Source of the DNA: Flavobacteriales bacterium
GTDB lineage: Bacteria > Bacteroidota > Bacteroidia > UBA10329
DNA: 64,000 nucleotides
Direction: 5' to 3'
Assembly: GCA_021741075.1 (NCBI GenBank)
Contig: JAIOYO010000011.1
Coordinates: forward strand, 1-64,000
Below, piece by piece: positions 7,348 to 16,542 of the stretch. Positions within the stretch are counted from its first letter, which is position 1; every line of letters starts with the position of its first letter. A program made the position numbers and the translations under genes. The notes under the pieces were generated by a model. The model was not told where the DNA came from. It saw only the letters and a list, made by a program, of their open reading frames with translations, and searched no databases.

Positions 7348-10300
7348 ATGAAACGACTTTTGCTGCCTTTCTGCGCGTTCCTTATTTCGCAATCCTTAAT
7401 TGCCCAGGATACAACCTGGATTCAGACTTTAGATTTTAGTGATATCACGAAACGAAGAGACTGGTACGTTTTTCCTGATGGGTCGGAAGATTACCGTAAA
7501 ATATTGATGTACTATACATTGAAATGCGATGCCGCCACAACCCAAGACAGTTACCCATGTGGCGAGTGGGATTACCTCACCTATTCATTCGTGTACGACC
7601 ACACAGGAGTATTGGACAGTATTCAGCAGAATCATCCTCGGTTTCTGTATGGCGGTGATAATTTAGATTCCCTCTGGTATACGTCAACCGCGCAATTTAA
7701 CACCATCGAGTCATATGAATACTTCCCTGTAATCGATGCTGTGAATTCGGAATTGGGTTTCTCTGTTGGTGATGTTATGGGATCTTACACTCAACCTCTT
7801 GGTGGATATTCAAAATCACGATCTCAATTCATCTGGACAGCTTCCGAGCTGAACACCGCTGGATTATTAGCTGGTGATATTCAGCGGCTAGCGATTCAAA
7901 TCACAGACTATCAGACCGACCTTGGAAGGCTGACAATTTCAATGAAAAATTCATCCACATTAATTCCAATTGGATTCGAATTAGGAGGAACAGTCGTTTA
8001 CGACCAAATCACAACTTTCCCAAATGGAGCAAACATTTATAATCTGGATTTAGTCACACCATTTACTTGGGATGGAACGTCAAGTATTCTGGTTGAATTC
8101 TCCTACGAGATGGATGAAAGTTCAAGTTTGAATCAAACAAGCTTTTTCACCACAGACAACACTTCTGGCGTTTATGCAACTGGAATAGACAATGTGATTG
8201 TATTTGAGCATTCTAAATACATAGAGCTTCCTTTAGGAGGAACAGACTTCGGAGATGAAATCACAGTTTCGTTTTGGGCTTACGGTAATTCTGACATTCA
8301 ACCTGCCGATTCTTATTCGTTTGAAGCAGTGAACTCCTCAAATCAGCGGGTTTTGAACGTTCACCTTCCGTGGAGCAACGGAAATATTTATTGGGATGCC
8401 GGTGAAGGAAGCAGTTACGACCGCATAAACAAGGCTGCAACTGTAGCTGAATATGAAGGAAACTGGGTCCATTGGGCTTTCACAAAGAATGCAACCACAG
8501 GGAGCATGAAAATTTACAAGAATGGCGGATTGTGGCATTCTGGCACTGGTCTGACTAGAACGATTGGCGAAATTGACCGGTTTGTGGTTGGAAAGGCTTT
8601 TGCCGGAGCTAATTCGCACAATGGTAAAATGGATGAATTCCAAGTTTGGAATATAGAACTTGATGCAAGCACCATTGCTGCGTGGATGAATAAGCGGATT
8701 GATGGTTCTCACCCAAACTACACCGACCTCTTAGCTTATTACAATTTTGACCAACAAGGTTACCAACTAATTGATAATTCTGGAAACGGAAACACTCCTA
8801 TCCTTGTGGGTGCACCATCAATCGAATCAAAAACAGATAGCTACGGATTGGATGCAACGCTAACTTCCAACAGGCCGTTGCTAACCTTCATTCAAGGAGA
8901 TTATGTAACACATTTAGATTCATCCTTAATTACAACCACGGTTCCTCAAATACCAATAACCATTTCGGAATTTGAAATTGTTGGTAACGGAATACAGCCT
9001 GTTGGTCATACAAATGTGTATGCAGGCTATTCTTATACATACCATGCTGATGGCACTGCCGATTCGACACTTATGACTGTAGATGCCGTTTCATACAACG
9101 ACACGCTTTGGTTTTATCAAGAGCCATTCGAAGTTGTAGATCGCTACGAAATTGCAAGGTACATTACACCTTACGGCATTAATCTCAGCCTTGGTTCTCA
9201 AGGTTTTACGTGGGTTTATGATGTAACCGACTATGCTCACCTTTTGCTGGATTCTGTGGATATCGAAAATGGAAATCAACAAGAATTAATTGATGTAAAG
9301 TTTGCCATGATAAAGGGAACACCGATGGCTGATATTATAGAATTCACCCGTCCATGGGGACAATCGGCTTCACTCTCTTATGGAAATTTGGATAATGATG
9401 TTTCATTACCTCCTGTGGATGTAGCTGTAAATCCCAATGCTGAGCATTTCAAGATGAAAACACGGTTGACTGGTCATGGCCATAACACAAGCAACGCCAA
9501 CGGAGCATATCCTCATTGCTGCGAATGGAAAGACAACACGCATTATTTGAAGGTCAATGGCAATCAGGCCGCATCTTGGCACATTTGGCAAACACACGAA
9601 TGCGCTCAAAACCCTGTTTATCCGCAAGGCGGAACTTGGCCCGGAGCGCGCGAAGGCTGGTGCCCTGGAGATGTGGTTAAAGACAACGAATTCATCGTTA
9701 CCAACTTGGTTTCTGGTTCAAGCGTAAATCTTGATTACGACATCACACCTGTGCCAGCCAATAATCCTGGAATGGCAGGTGGAAACTACGTAACCGCTAT
9801 GCACTTTCTTCAATATGGAACTGCCAATCATTCGCTTGACGCTGAGGTTTATGAAGTATTATCCCCTACAAACTGGGAATATCGTTCTCGTATAAATCCG
9901 TATTGCGATGATGCCAGAATTGTGATTCGCAATGCTGGAGAAACAACCTTGACCAGCCTCACAATTACTTACAAAGTCTCTGGTGGTCAATCATCTACAT
10001 TCCAGTGGACTGGGAGCTTGAAATTCATGGAAACGGAAGAAGTTGAACTACCAATTGATGAAGGGACTTTTTGGCAAGGAGACAACACGTGGAAGTTTAT
10101 TGCAACCGTTAGTGCGCCTAATGGAGGAACAGATCAATATGCTGGCAACGACACATACACCACCAACTTTGAAATGCCTGAAGTTTACGAAGGCAACATG
10201 ATTGTTCGTTACAAGAGCAACAATTACCCAGATGAAAACTATTGGGAGATTAAAGATATCGATGGAAACGTGGTTGCATCAAGATATACCGCAGATGCAA

Positions 10301-10785
10301 ACACACTTTATCAAGACACATTGAACTTAGAACCCGGGTGCTACACATTCTATCTATACGATTCCGAAGACGATGGTCTTTCTTACTGGGCATGGCCAAA
10401 TCAAGGAAGTGGCTACTGCCGATTGAAAGAAAATGGTGGAGGATATTATGAATACTTTGAAGCTGAATTTGGTGGATTAATTACTCACGGTTTCTCGGTT
10501 GGTGTGCTTGCAAGTGTGTTTGACAATCAGGAAAAAGAACGGCTCATTGAGGTTTATCCAAATCCAAACCAGGGAGAATTTAGATTGGAAATGACTGGAC
10601 TAAATGGGAAATACTTCGTTGCTATCATCAATAACCTAGGTCAGACCATAATTCAAAAAACGGTTGAAATCAATTCATTTTACGAAGAACAATTTGACAT
10701 GAAACATGCTGACAATGGGATTTATTTTGTGCGAATAATTGGCGATGATTTGAACACGACAAAGAGAGTAGTTGTTAACCGCTAA
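7348..10785 (+). CDS. PNGase F-related multidomain T9SS protein with inserted LamG region, 1145 aa
   Basis: Signal peptide 1-20. Residues about 55-85 match the first PNGase F strand region (PCGEWDYLTYSFVY; Asp75 aligns with catalytic Asp60 of PNGase F). About 500 residues then intervene, including a LamG/concanavalin-like domain (about 287-470). PNGase F similarity resumes at RYITPYG (about 604) through DVTDY and IKGTP, and continues in the C-terminal eight-stranded part (about 690-845: GHGH, CCEW with Glu726 aligning with Glu206, CAQNPV, GWCPG). A CARDB-like module (about 850-940), a 100-residue module shared with the next gene (950-1050) and a T9SS domain (1066-1145) follow. The family cleaves N-glycans from glycoproteins. 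An equivalent of Glu118 (motif YTETW) is not evident, so activity is uncertain. Confidence 0.8.
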   Translation: MKRLLLPFCAFLISQSLIAQDTTWIQTLDFSDITKRRDWYVFPDGSEDYRKILMYYTLKCDAATTQDSYPCGEWDYLTYSFVYDHTGVLDSIQQNHPRFLYGGDNLDSLWYTSTAQFNTIESYEYFPVIDAVNSELGFSVGDVMGSYTQPLGGYSKSRSQFIWTASELNTAGLLAGDIQRLAIQITDYQTDLGRLTISMKNSSTLIPIGFELGGTVVYDQITTFPNGANIYNLDLVTPFTWDGTSSILVEFSYEMDESSSLNQTSFFTTDNTSGVYATGIDNVIVFEHSKYIELPLGGTDFGDEITVSFWAYGNSDIQPADSYSFEAVNSSNQRVLNVHLPWSNGNIYWDAGEGSSYDRINKAATVAEYEGNWVHWAFTKNATTGSMKIYKNGGLWHSGTGLTRTIGEIDRFVVGKAFAGANSHNGKMDEFQVWNIELDASTIAAWMNKRIDGSHPNYTDLLAYYNFDQQGYQLIDNSGNGNTPILVGAPSIESKTDSYGLDATLTSNRPLLTFIQGDYVTHLDSSLITTTVPQIPITISEFEIVGNGIQPVGHTNVYAGYSYTYHADGTADSTLMTVDAVSYNDTLWFYQEPFEVVDRYEIARYITPYGINLSLGSQGFTWVYDVTDYAHLLLDSVDIENGNQQELIDVKFAMIKGTPMADIIEFTRPWGQSASLSYGNLDNDVSLPPVDVAVNPNAEHFKMKTRLTGHGHNTSNANGAYPHCCEWKDNTHYLKVNGNQAASWHIWQTHECAQNPVYPQGGTWPGAREGWCPGDVVKDNEFIVTNLVSGSSVNLDYDITPVPANNPGMAGGNYVTAMHFLQYGTANHSLDAEVYEVLSPTNWEYRSRINPYCDDARIVIRNAGETTLTSLTITYKVSGGQSSTFQWTGSLKFMETEEVELPIDEGTFWQGDNTWKFIATVSAPNGGTDQYAGNDTYTTNFEMPEVYEGNMIVRYKSNNYPDENYWEIKDIDGNVVASRYTADANTLYQDTLNLEPGCYTFYLYDSEDDGLSYWAWPNQGSGYCRLKENGGGYYEYFEAEFGGLITHGFSVGVLASVFDNQEKERLIEVYPNPNQGEFRLEMTGLNGKYFVAIINNLGQTIIQKTVEINSFYEEQFDMKHADNGIYFVRIIGDDLNTTKRVVVNR

Positions 10786-10843
10786 AACCCCTAGCGTTCT
10801 TCCAGAAAGACGGTAAAAGACATTTCTCGGAATACGACATTTC

Positions 10844-10851
10844 TATATTCG
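10844..10851 (+). promoter_or_regulatory. Probable -7 box of the lysyl-endopeptidase-like gene
   Basis: TATATTCG, one mismatch to TAnnTTTG and followed by CCAC, 20 nt before the ATG at 10872. The following bases resemble those after other candidate boxes in the window. Confidence 0.4.
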
Positions 10852-10871
10852 CCACAAATCAATCTCTTCGA

Positions 10872-13205
10872 ATGAAAAAAATAATTGCAGCGGTTATTGC
10901 CGCATCATTTTCATCATTAACACTTTTCGCCCAAGTAAATCATGGTGGCGAGCCGCTTAATTGGGGAACAGAAACAGCCGTTTCCATTGAATTTATCCGA
11001 ACGCCTGAGTTGGATTTGGAAGCTATTCAAACAGAGGATGCCGAAAATGACCAATACAAGGAATTCGGATACCGATTTGGTATAGAACATTCTGCCAATT
11101 TGAACATCGAAACCAACGGAACTTGGAGCATAGAAAACGACATGAATGTTTGGCGACTAGGAGTGAATGCACCGCAAGCAAAAGGAGTCAGCTTCGTGTT
11201 CAACGAATTTAATCTGCCTAAATCTGCTAGTCTGTTTATTTATGACCTAGAAAAAACCCATTTCATTGGTTCATTTAATCATACCAACAAGCAGAAAAAT
11301 GGCATGTTAGCCACCAGTTTAGTTTATGGCGAAAATGTGGTCATCGAACTTCAAATCCCAGTCTCTCAAGATTTAACAGAACTGGAGCTTTCTATTAATC
11401 AAATTGTTCACGCCTACCGAGGACTTGACTCTAGGTTTGAAGAGCTGAAGGCCTTAGCTCGCGGACCTTTTGGCAATAGTGGTGCTTGTAATATCAATAT
11501 CAATTGTCCGGAAGGTGATGATTGGCAAGTTGAGAAAAAGTCGGTAGCATTGATTGCTAGCGGTGGTAGCGCCATTTGCACAGGAGCGTTGATTAACAAC
11601 ACTGCCAATGATGGTCATCCGTATTTTCTTACCGCCAACCATTGCTTAGGTGGTGTTGCCAATTGGGTGTTCTATTTCAACCATGAATCTTCCACTTGTG
11701 GAGGAAATACTGGTCCCACCAACCAAACAGTTTCGGGAGCAACCGTAGTTGCCAGCAATGCAGGATCTGACTTCGGACTGCTCGAAATTAATGGCGGCAA
11801 TGATATTCCAGCAAGTTTCAATGCAGAATGGGCAGGTTGGGATAACACGGATAATCTTTCTTCTGCAACTTCCGTTACCGGAATTCATCATCCTTCTGGC
11901 GACCTCAAAAAGGTTTGTCATGATACAGATGGGCCAGTACAAAATACACAAGGTGGTGCTGAGGTGTGGTACATTGGAGAATGGGAAGAAGGAGTAACTG
12001 AAGGAGGTTCTTCTGGTAGTCCGCTATTCAACCAAGACCACAGAATTATTGGTCAATTGTACGGAGGGGGAGCAGCCTGCAATGGAAGCACAAACAATGG
12101 ACAACCAGATTGGTATGGCCGACTTGGGGTTTCTTGGGATGGAAACAGTTCAACAACTCGATTGCGAGATTGGCTTGATCCACAAAACACAGGAGTGACA
12201 ACGCTTGATGGATATCCTACTGGAGCTGTTTCATATAACCTAGATGCAGCGAACAACGGACTAACGGGAGTACCAGAAGTTTTATGCGAAGCGCAGTCAA
12301 TTTCGCCCATTTTCGTTCTCAAGAATAATGGCCTAACCAATCTTACATCTTGCACCATTACGTATAGCTACAATGGCGGAAATGACCAGACAATAGCTTG
12401 GACTGGAAGCTTAGCTCAAAATGCAACGGCAAATGTTCAGCTGTCCGACTTCACGGCTGCCTTAGGCACGAACACAATTGATGTAAGCATTTCCGCTCCA
12501 AATGGTCAAATAGATGAGAATGTGAATAACAATTCTACGTCACGTTCATTTGAGTTAAATGTGGGTGAAGAGGTCCTCAATCTAACTCTTCGAACAGATA
12601 ATTACGGATACGAAACCTATTGGGAATTACGCGGACCCAATAATCAACTAGTCGCTTCTGGCGGAAACACAGAGGTTGGTGCAAATGGAGGTGGTAATCA
12701 ATCAGCTCAAGCAGGAGACCCTGGAGCTTATGCAAACAACACCACAATTACCGAAACTATTCAGCTTGTTGGAGATGGTTGCTACACTTTTTTGATTGTT
12801 GATGATTATGGTGATGGTATTTGCTGTGGATTTACTGGAAATGGAAACTACACGCTTCGCGATGGAAATAATACCATAATGACCCAAGGAGATGAATTTG
12901 AAGAGGAGACTGAATCTGAATTTGGAATGGTTGGAGGTTTGTCTGTTTCAGAAGCGAGCCTTGGAATAGTCAGAGTTTACCCAAATCCAACGGAAGGAGT
13001 TCTGAATATTGAAGTGGAAAAAGCAGACGATTTGAATAGCATTTCAATTGTAGATGTGGTTGGCAGAACTGTTGCTCAGCTTTCAGTTTTTGGAAACACG
13101 AAAACCGTTATTAACCTCAATAATTTGGTTGATGGTGTTTATCATGTAAACCTAAATTCCGACAAAGGCATTACCTCCAAGAAAGTGGTTCTGTTAAGAG
13201 ACTAA
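10872..13205 (+). CDS. Secreted lysyl-endopeptidase-like serine protease with T9SS domain, 777 aa
   Basis: Signal peptide 1-20; an N-terminal beta domain (about 30-190); then an S1-family protease resembling bacterial lysyl endopeptidases. The Cys-rich entry NININCPEGDDW precedes the catalytic triad: His257 (TANHC), Asp300 (SDFGLLE) and Ser381 (GGSSGSPLF). C-terminal modules are a CARDB-like domain (about 465-560), a roughly 120-residue beta module rich in Gly/Asn (about 565-690, also in the preceding gene), and a type A sorting domain (YPNPTEG near 700 to the end). It should cleave proteins outside the cell or on its surface. It is co-oriented with the PNGase F-like gene and has its own promoter-like sequence. 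Confidence 0.88.
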   Translation: MKKIIAAVIAASFSSLTLFAQVNHGGEPLNWGTETAVSIEFIRTPELDLEAIQTEDAENDQYKEFGYRFGIEHSANLNIETNGTWSIENDMNVWRLGVNAPQAKGVSFVFNEFNLPKSASLFIYDLEKTHFIGSFNHTNKQKNGMLATSLVYGENVVIELQIPVSQDLTELELSINQIVHAYRGLDSRFEELKALARGPFGNSGACNININCPEGDDWQVEKKSVALIASGGSAICTGALINNTANDGHPYFLTANHCLGGVANWVFYFNHESSTCGGNTGPTNQTVSGATVVASNAGSDFGLLEINGGNDIPASFNAEWAGWDNTDNLSSATSVTGIHHPSGDLKKVCHDTDGPVQNTQGGAEVWYIGEWEEGVTEGGSSGSPLFNQDHRIIGQLYGGGAACNGSTNNGQPDWYGRLGVSWDGNSSTTRLRDWLDPQNTGVTTLDGYPTGAVSYNLDAANNGLTGVPEVLCEAQSISPIFVLKNNGLTNLTSCTITYSYNGGNDQTIAWTGSLAQNATANVQLSDFTAALGTNTIDVSISAPNGQIDENVNNNSTSRSFELNVGEEVLNLTLRTDNYGYETYWELRGPNNQLVASGGNTEVGANGGGNQSAQAGDPGAYANNTTITETIQLVGDGCYTFLIVDDYGDGICCGFTGNGNYTLRDGNNTIMTQGDEFEEETESEFGMVGGLSVSEASLGIVRVYPNPTEGVLNIEVEKADDLNSISIVDVVGRTVAQLSVFGNTKTVINLNNLVDGVYHVNLNSDKGITSKKVVLLRD

Positions 13206-13218
13206 AACCGAAAAGCCA

Positions 13219-13680
13219 ATGAGGCAATTCCTCTTTTTATCGCTCATTATTGTCTCCGTTGTTTCTTGCAAAAACAACGGACAAAGCACTGGTCAGACTA
13301 AAACTGCTATGGTTCAAACGGATGTTCAGACAGTGAAAGAAATCATCATCGACAATAACAGAACGCCAGTAAAACCAGACTTTTCTGTACTCGAAATGAG
13401 TAACGAGAATGACGTACTAACGGTAATTGTACGTTATGGCGGTGGTTGCGAAGAGCACGATTTCAATGCTTATTTCTCTGGTGGATGGGCCAAGAGTCTT
13501 CCTCCTCAGGCTGCCATTACATTGGAACATCTCAATCCAAACAACGATAGATGTCGGGCGCTGGTATTTGATACCTTACGGTTCAACATGAAACCATTGC
13601 AATACAGTGGTGGAAAGGAAGTGGTTGTCAAATGGAGTTCAAATCCTGAGATTCAAACGAATTACCGGTACGGCAAATAA
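13219..13680 (+). CDS. Hypothetical lipoprotein, 153 aa
   Basis: Lipoprotein signal with lipobox VVSC (Cys17) followed by a Ser/Thr/Gln-rich linker. The folded part (about residues 50-153) has conserved-looking features: GGGCEEHDF, ending in a basic YRYGK. I do not recognise the family. It begins 13 nt after the protease stop, so it may be read through from it. Its last base abuts the last base of dapA on the other strand (tail-to-tail, zero spacing). Confidence 0.75.
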   Translation: MRQFLFLSLIIVSVVSCKNNGQSTGQTKTAMVQTDVQTVKEIIIDNNRTPVKPDFSVLEMSNENDVLTVIVRYGGGCEEHDFNAYFSGGWAKSLPPQAAITLEHLNPNNDRCRALVFDTLRFNMKPLQYSGGKEVVVKWSSNPEIQTNYRYGK

Positions 13681-14556
13681 TCACACATTTTTGACTAGCG
13701 CAGATAGTTCGCTTCGTAGCTTATCAGAAACCTGAACGAGAGGCAAGCGCACGTTTTCTTCGCAAACGCCCAAAGCATGTAGGGCACATTTGACCCCTGC
13801 GGGATTTCCTTCGGCAAACAGCAAATTCACAATATCGAACAAGCGATATTGAAGACTTCTTGCCGTTTCAAAATCACCAGAAAGACTGGCACGAATCAGA
13901 TTAGAATACTCTTTTGGAAGCGCATTAGCGACTACGGAAATTACGCCATCTCCTCCACTCGCTATCAACGGTAAACTGAAATTATCATCGCCAGAAATCA
14001 TCAAGAATCCTGCTGGACGGTCTTTGATAATTTTCATGCATTGATCCAAACTTCCCGAAGCTTCTTTAATTGCAACGATGTTTTCAAAACCATGCGCCAA
14101 TCGAAGTGTAGTTTCAGCAGTCATATTCGAACTTGTTCTTCCGGGAACATTGTAAAGTATGATTGGCAGCGGAGAACAATCGGAAATGGAAGCGTAATGC
14201 TGATAAATTCCTTCTTGCGTGGGTTTGTTGTATGCTGGCGAAACCGAAAGGATGGCGGTCAGTCCGGTAGTATCAAGGTTGTTCAATTGAGCACAAACCT
14301 CTGCTGTATTATTCCCCCCAACTCCTAAAATTACAGGAACACGACCATCATTTACCCGTACTACACAATCAAGTACATCATCCTTTTCCTGTTTAGTGAG
14401 AGTAACACTTTCACCTGTGGTTCCCAATACTACCAAATAGTCTATTCCCCCTTCAACGAGATGATTGGTTAATTTTTCGAGATGCTCGAAATTGATGCAG
14501 TCGTCACTATTGAAGGGCGTTACCATTGCCACGCCTGTTCCTTTCAGTTCTTTCAT
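13681..14556 (-). CDS. dapA: 4-Hydroxy-tetrahydrodipicolinate synthase
   Basis: Condenses pyruvate with aspartate semialdehyde, the first committed step to diaminopimelate and lysine. It is a TIM barrel of normal length (291 aa). Visible active-site features are GTTGES (Thr46-Thr47), Tyr135 in LYNVPGRT and the Schiff-base Lys164 in VAIKEASG. Cytoplasmic. A near-consensus -7 box sits 4 nt upstream of its ATG, so it can be expressed apart from the conserved gene 64 nt upstream on the same strand. dapD of the same pathway lies at 57319-58140. Confidence 0.96.
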   Translation of the reverse strand: MKELKGTGVAMVTPFNSDDCINFEHLEKLTNHLVEGGIDYLVVLGTTGESVTLTKQEKDDVLDCVVRVNDGRVPVILGVGGNNTAEVCAQLNNLDTTGLTAILSVSPAYNKPTQEGIYQHYASISDCSPLPIILYNVPGRTSSNMTAETTLRLAHGFENIVAIKEASGSLDQCMKIIKDRPAGFLMISGDDNFSLPLIASGGDGVISVVANALPKEYSNLIRASLSGDFETARSLQYRLFDIVNLLFAEGNPAGVKCALHALGVCEENVRLPLVQVSDKLRSELSALVKNV

Positions 14557-14560
14557 GCAG

Positions 14561-14568
14561 TAAAGTTA
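14561..14568 (-). promoter_or_regulatory. Near-consensus -7 box of dapA, 4 nt from ATG
   Basis: The minus strand reads TAACTTTA (one mismatch to TAnnTTTG) with 4 nt (CTGC) to the ATG at 14556, the same spacing as at pyrE, dapD and the hydroxylase gene. Confidence 0.4.
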
Positions 14569-14620
14569 TTACGAAGTGCTGATTTGCGAAACTTGTAAAT
14601 CAGCAATTACATCAAACAGA

Positions 14621-15217
14621 CTACTTCTTTCCGCTTTCCAACATTTTCAGATAATGCTGAATCTGCTCAATGAAATATGCTACATCAGAATTAGCTTCTA
14701 CATCAATCATTAAATCGTAGAATTCTTCATATCCCTTTCCAAGTCGCCCCACTTTAAAATGGGCGCGCGAAAGGCCAACTATAAAAAGAAGCGAGATGAA
14801 TTTATTTAGGCGTAAATCAATAAGAATATCAAACGGCTCACTCATAAATGCAACCACTTTCCTGCCTTGTGGTTTGTAGTACCAATTGAAATCTTCACGG
14901 GTAAAAAAGTCGAAATCTTGGCTGGATTGAAGAAAAGATGCCACATCTCCTTTAGGAACATATCCCAATGCTTGTACCTTTCTTAAGCCACCACCACGTA
15001 ACTTATCTGAAAACTCGCGAATGAGTTTGAAAGTTCGTTCGTCTTTGGCATTGAATATAATTCCAATGCTCCGTGCTGAATCTAGCCCCATTCCTTGTAC
15101 TTCGCGTGTTCTAATGCGCATATCCTTACGAAGGAAATACTCACCGGCAACCTTACGAATGCGAAGGATAAAAGGAATATCTAATAGCCAATTTTTCACC
15201 TTACAAATTACGGTCAA
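14621..15217 (-). CDS. Conserved Bacteroidota protein (DUF6913-like), about 190-198 aa
   Basis: A soluble basic protein. The core around RSIGIIFNAKDERTFKLIREF and YVPKGD recalls the DUF6913 family, which I associate with dapA neighbourhoods in Flavobacteria; this is moderate-confidence recall. The frame opens with TTG at 15217; a GTG at 15199 (protein beginning VKNWLLDIPFI) is an equally plausible start, and no ATG is available before residue 33. Function unknown. It is upstream of and co-directional with dapA. Confidence 0.7.
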   Translation of the reverse strand: MTVICKVKNWLLDIPFILRIRKVAGEYFLRKDMRIRTREVQGMGLDSARSIGIIFNAKDERTFKLIREFSDKLRGGGLRKVQALGYVPKGDVASFLQSSQDFDFFTREDFNWYYKPQGRKVVAFMSEPFDILIDLRLNKFISLLFIVGLSRAHFKVGRLGKGYEEFYDLMIDVEANSDVAYFIEQIQHYLKMLESGKK

Positions 15218-15302
15218 AGTCGTAGAATAGTTGGCAATGAATATCGAGATTTGTTAACAGTTGATTGGCAACCGTTCCTTGAGTAAGGTTGCATACAATT
15301 TC

Positions 15303-15310
15303 TAACTTCG
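15303..15310 (+). promoter_or_regulatory. Probable -7 box of the secreted esterase gene
   Basis: TAACTTCG (one mismatch to TAnnTTTG), 19 nt before the ATG at 15330. Confidence 0.4.
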
Positions 15311-15329
15311 TCCAAATTCTAATCAAACA

Positions 15330-16472
15330 ATGAAAAAAGCTCTACTCTCAATCTTTGCCTGCTTTATCGGCTTCAGCTCTTTCGCGCAGCAAACCACCCA
15401 CAATTGGGATTTTGATGGCGCCAATCGCCAATACATTCAATACGTGCCTTCTATTTATGATGGAAGTGAATCGGTTCCGTTGGTAATTGTGCTACACGGT
15501 CTTGGCGATAATATGACCAACATGTCTCAGGTTGGATTCCGTCAGGTTGCCGATACTGCCAATTTTATTGTGGTGACTCCGGAAGCACTTATCGACCAAA
15601 TGTTTACTGGTTCTACCGCATGGAACTCTGGCGCTGGAGTTGCTGGTTTTAGTTTGAATGCTGATGTAGATGATGTTGGATTCCTCAACGCATTGATTGA
15701 TACAATTAGTGACCATTACAATATCGATCAAAGCAGAATTTTCGCTACTGGGTTTAGTATGGGCGCATTTATGAGCAACAGACTAGCCTGCGAACTCAGC
15801 CACCGAATTGCATCCATTGCTTCAGTTGCCGGCACAATTGGAGGCACGTTAACTTGCGCTCCAGAACAGGATGTTCCCGTTTGTCATTTTCATGGAACTT
15901 CAGACACACAAGTTGGCTATGGGATTGCTGGCGGTGGTGTTCAGGACAACTCATTTGGAAATAACGTAGTTGATTGGATTTCTTTTTGGAACTCAAACAA
16001 CGGTTGCGGAAACGTTACGCTTGAAGGACAATTTCCAAATTCTGCGAATGATGGATTTACGGTGGATTACGTGGAATATGCTGGCTGCGACAATAACGCT
16101 AGGACCGTACATTACAAAGTTCATGGTGCTAATCACGTCTGGTTAGGACCGAGCAACGATGTGTTTTATACAACCGAAATTTGGAAGTTCTTCCTCGGAT
16201 TATCCCCAACAAATCTTGTTCCTGCAGGAATTACAGAAAACACAATTGCAACGATTGGCATTTACCCAAACCCAACTTCTGCCGTTTTGAGAATTGAAAA
16301 TACAGAGGCCAAGATTTTGAATGTGTCTGTATTCAATACAACAGGTCAATTGGTGAAGGAATTCTCTAGCGCTTCAAACGCCATTGATGTAAGCAACTTA
16401 GAAACAGGTATTTACCAAATTATGGTTGCTACGGAGAAAGGATTATTCTCGAACACGTTCATTAAGGAGTAA
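15330..16472 (+). CDS. Secreted CE1/PHB-depolymerase-like esterase with T9SS domain, 380 aa
   Basis: Signal peptide 1-19, then an alpha/beta-hydrolase resembling polyhydroxybutyrate depolymerase/feruloyl esterase (LpqC-type) enzymes. Visible features are the oxyanion region VLHGLGD (54-60), nucleophile Ser143 in GFSMGAF, probable acid Asp192 in HGTSDTQ, and His269 in HGANHVW. The C-terminal type A sorting domain starts near IYPNPTS (about 311). It likely hydrolyses esters in plant-wall xylan, short polyesters or similar material outside the cell; the substrate is inferred from the family. Monocistronic, with a promoter box and a strong terminator. Confidence 0.88.
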   Translation: MKKALLSIFACFIGFSSFAQQTTHNWDFDGANRQYIQYVPSIYDGSESVPLVIVLHGLGDNMTNMSQVGFRQVADTANFIVVTPEALIDQMFTGSTAWNSGAGVAGFSLNADVDDVGFLNALIDTISDHYNIDQSRIFATGFSMGAFMSNRLACELSHRIASIASVAGTIGGTLTCAPEQDVPVCHFHGTSDTQVGYGIAGGGVQDNSFGNNVVDWISFWNSNNGCGNVTLEGQFPNSANDGFTVDYVEYAGCDNNARTVHYKVHGANHVWLGPSNDVFYTTEIWKFFLGLSPTNLVPAGITENTIATIGIYPNPTSAVLRIENTEAKILNVSVFNTTGQLVKEFSSASNAIDVSNLETGIYQIMVATEKGLFSNTFIKE

Positions 16473-16488
16473 GCAATTACTATTGAAA

Positions 16489-16524
16489 AAAGCGGCCAAT
16501 TCCCGAATAGGAATTGGCCGCTTT
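16489..16524. terminator. Bidirectional terminator between esterase and pyrE
   Basis: A perfect 15-bp inverted repeat AAAGCGGCCAATTCC (16489-16503) with its complement at 16510-16524 and a 6-nt loop, flanked by A-run and T-rich sequence. It lies between the convergent esterase and pyrE genes and can serve both. Confidence 0.9.
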
Positions 16525-16542
16525 CTTTAGCTTAAAACGATG

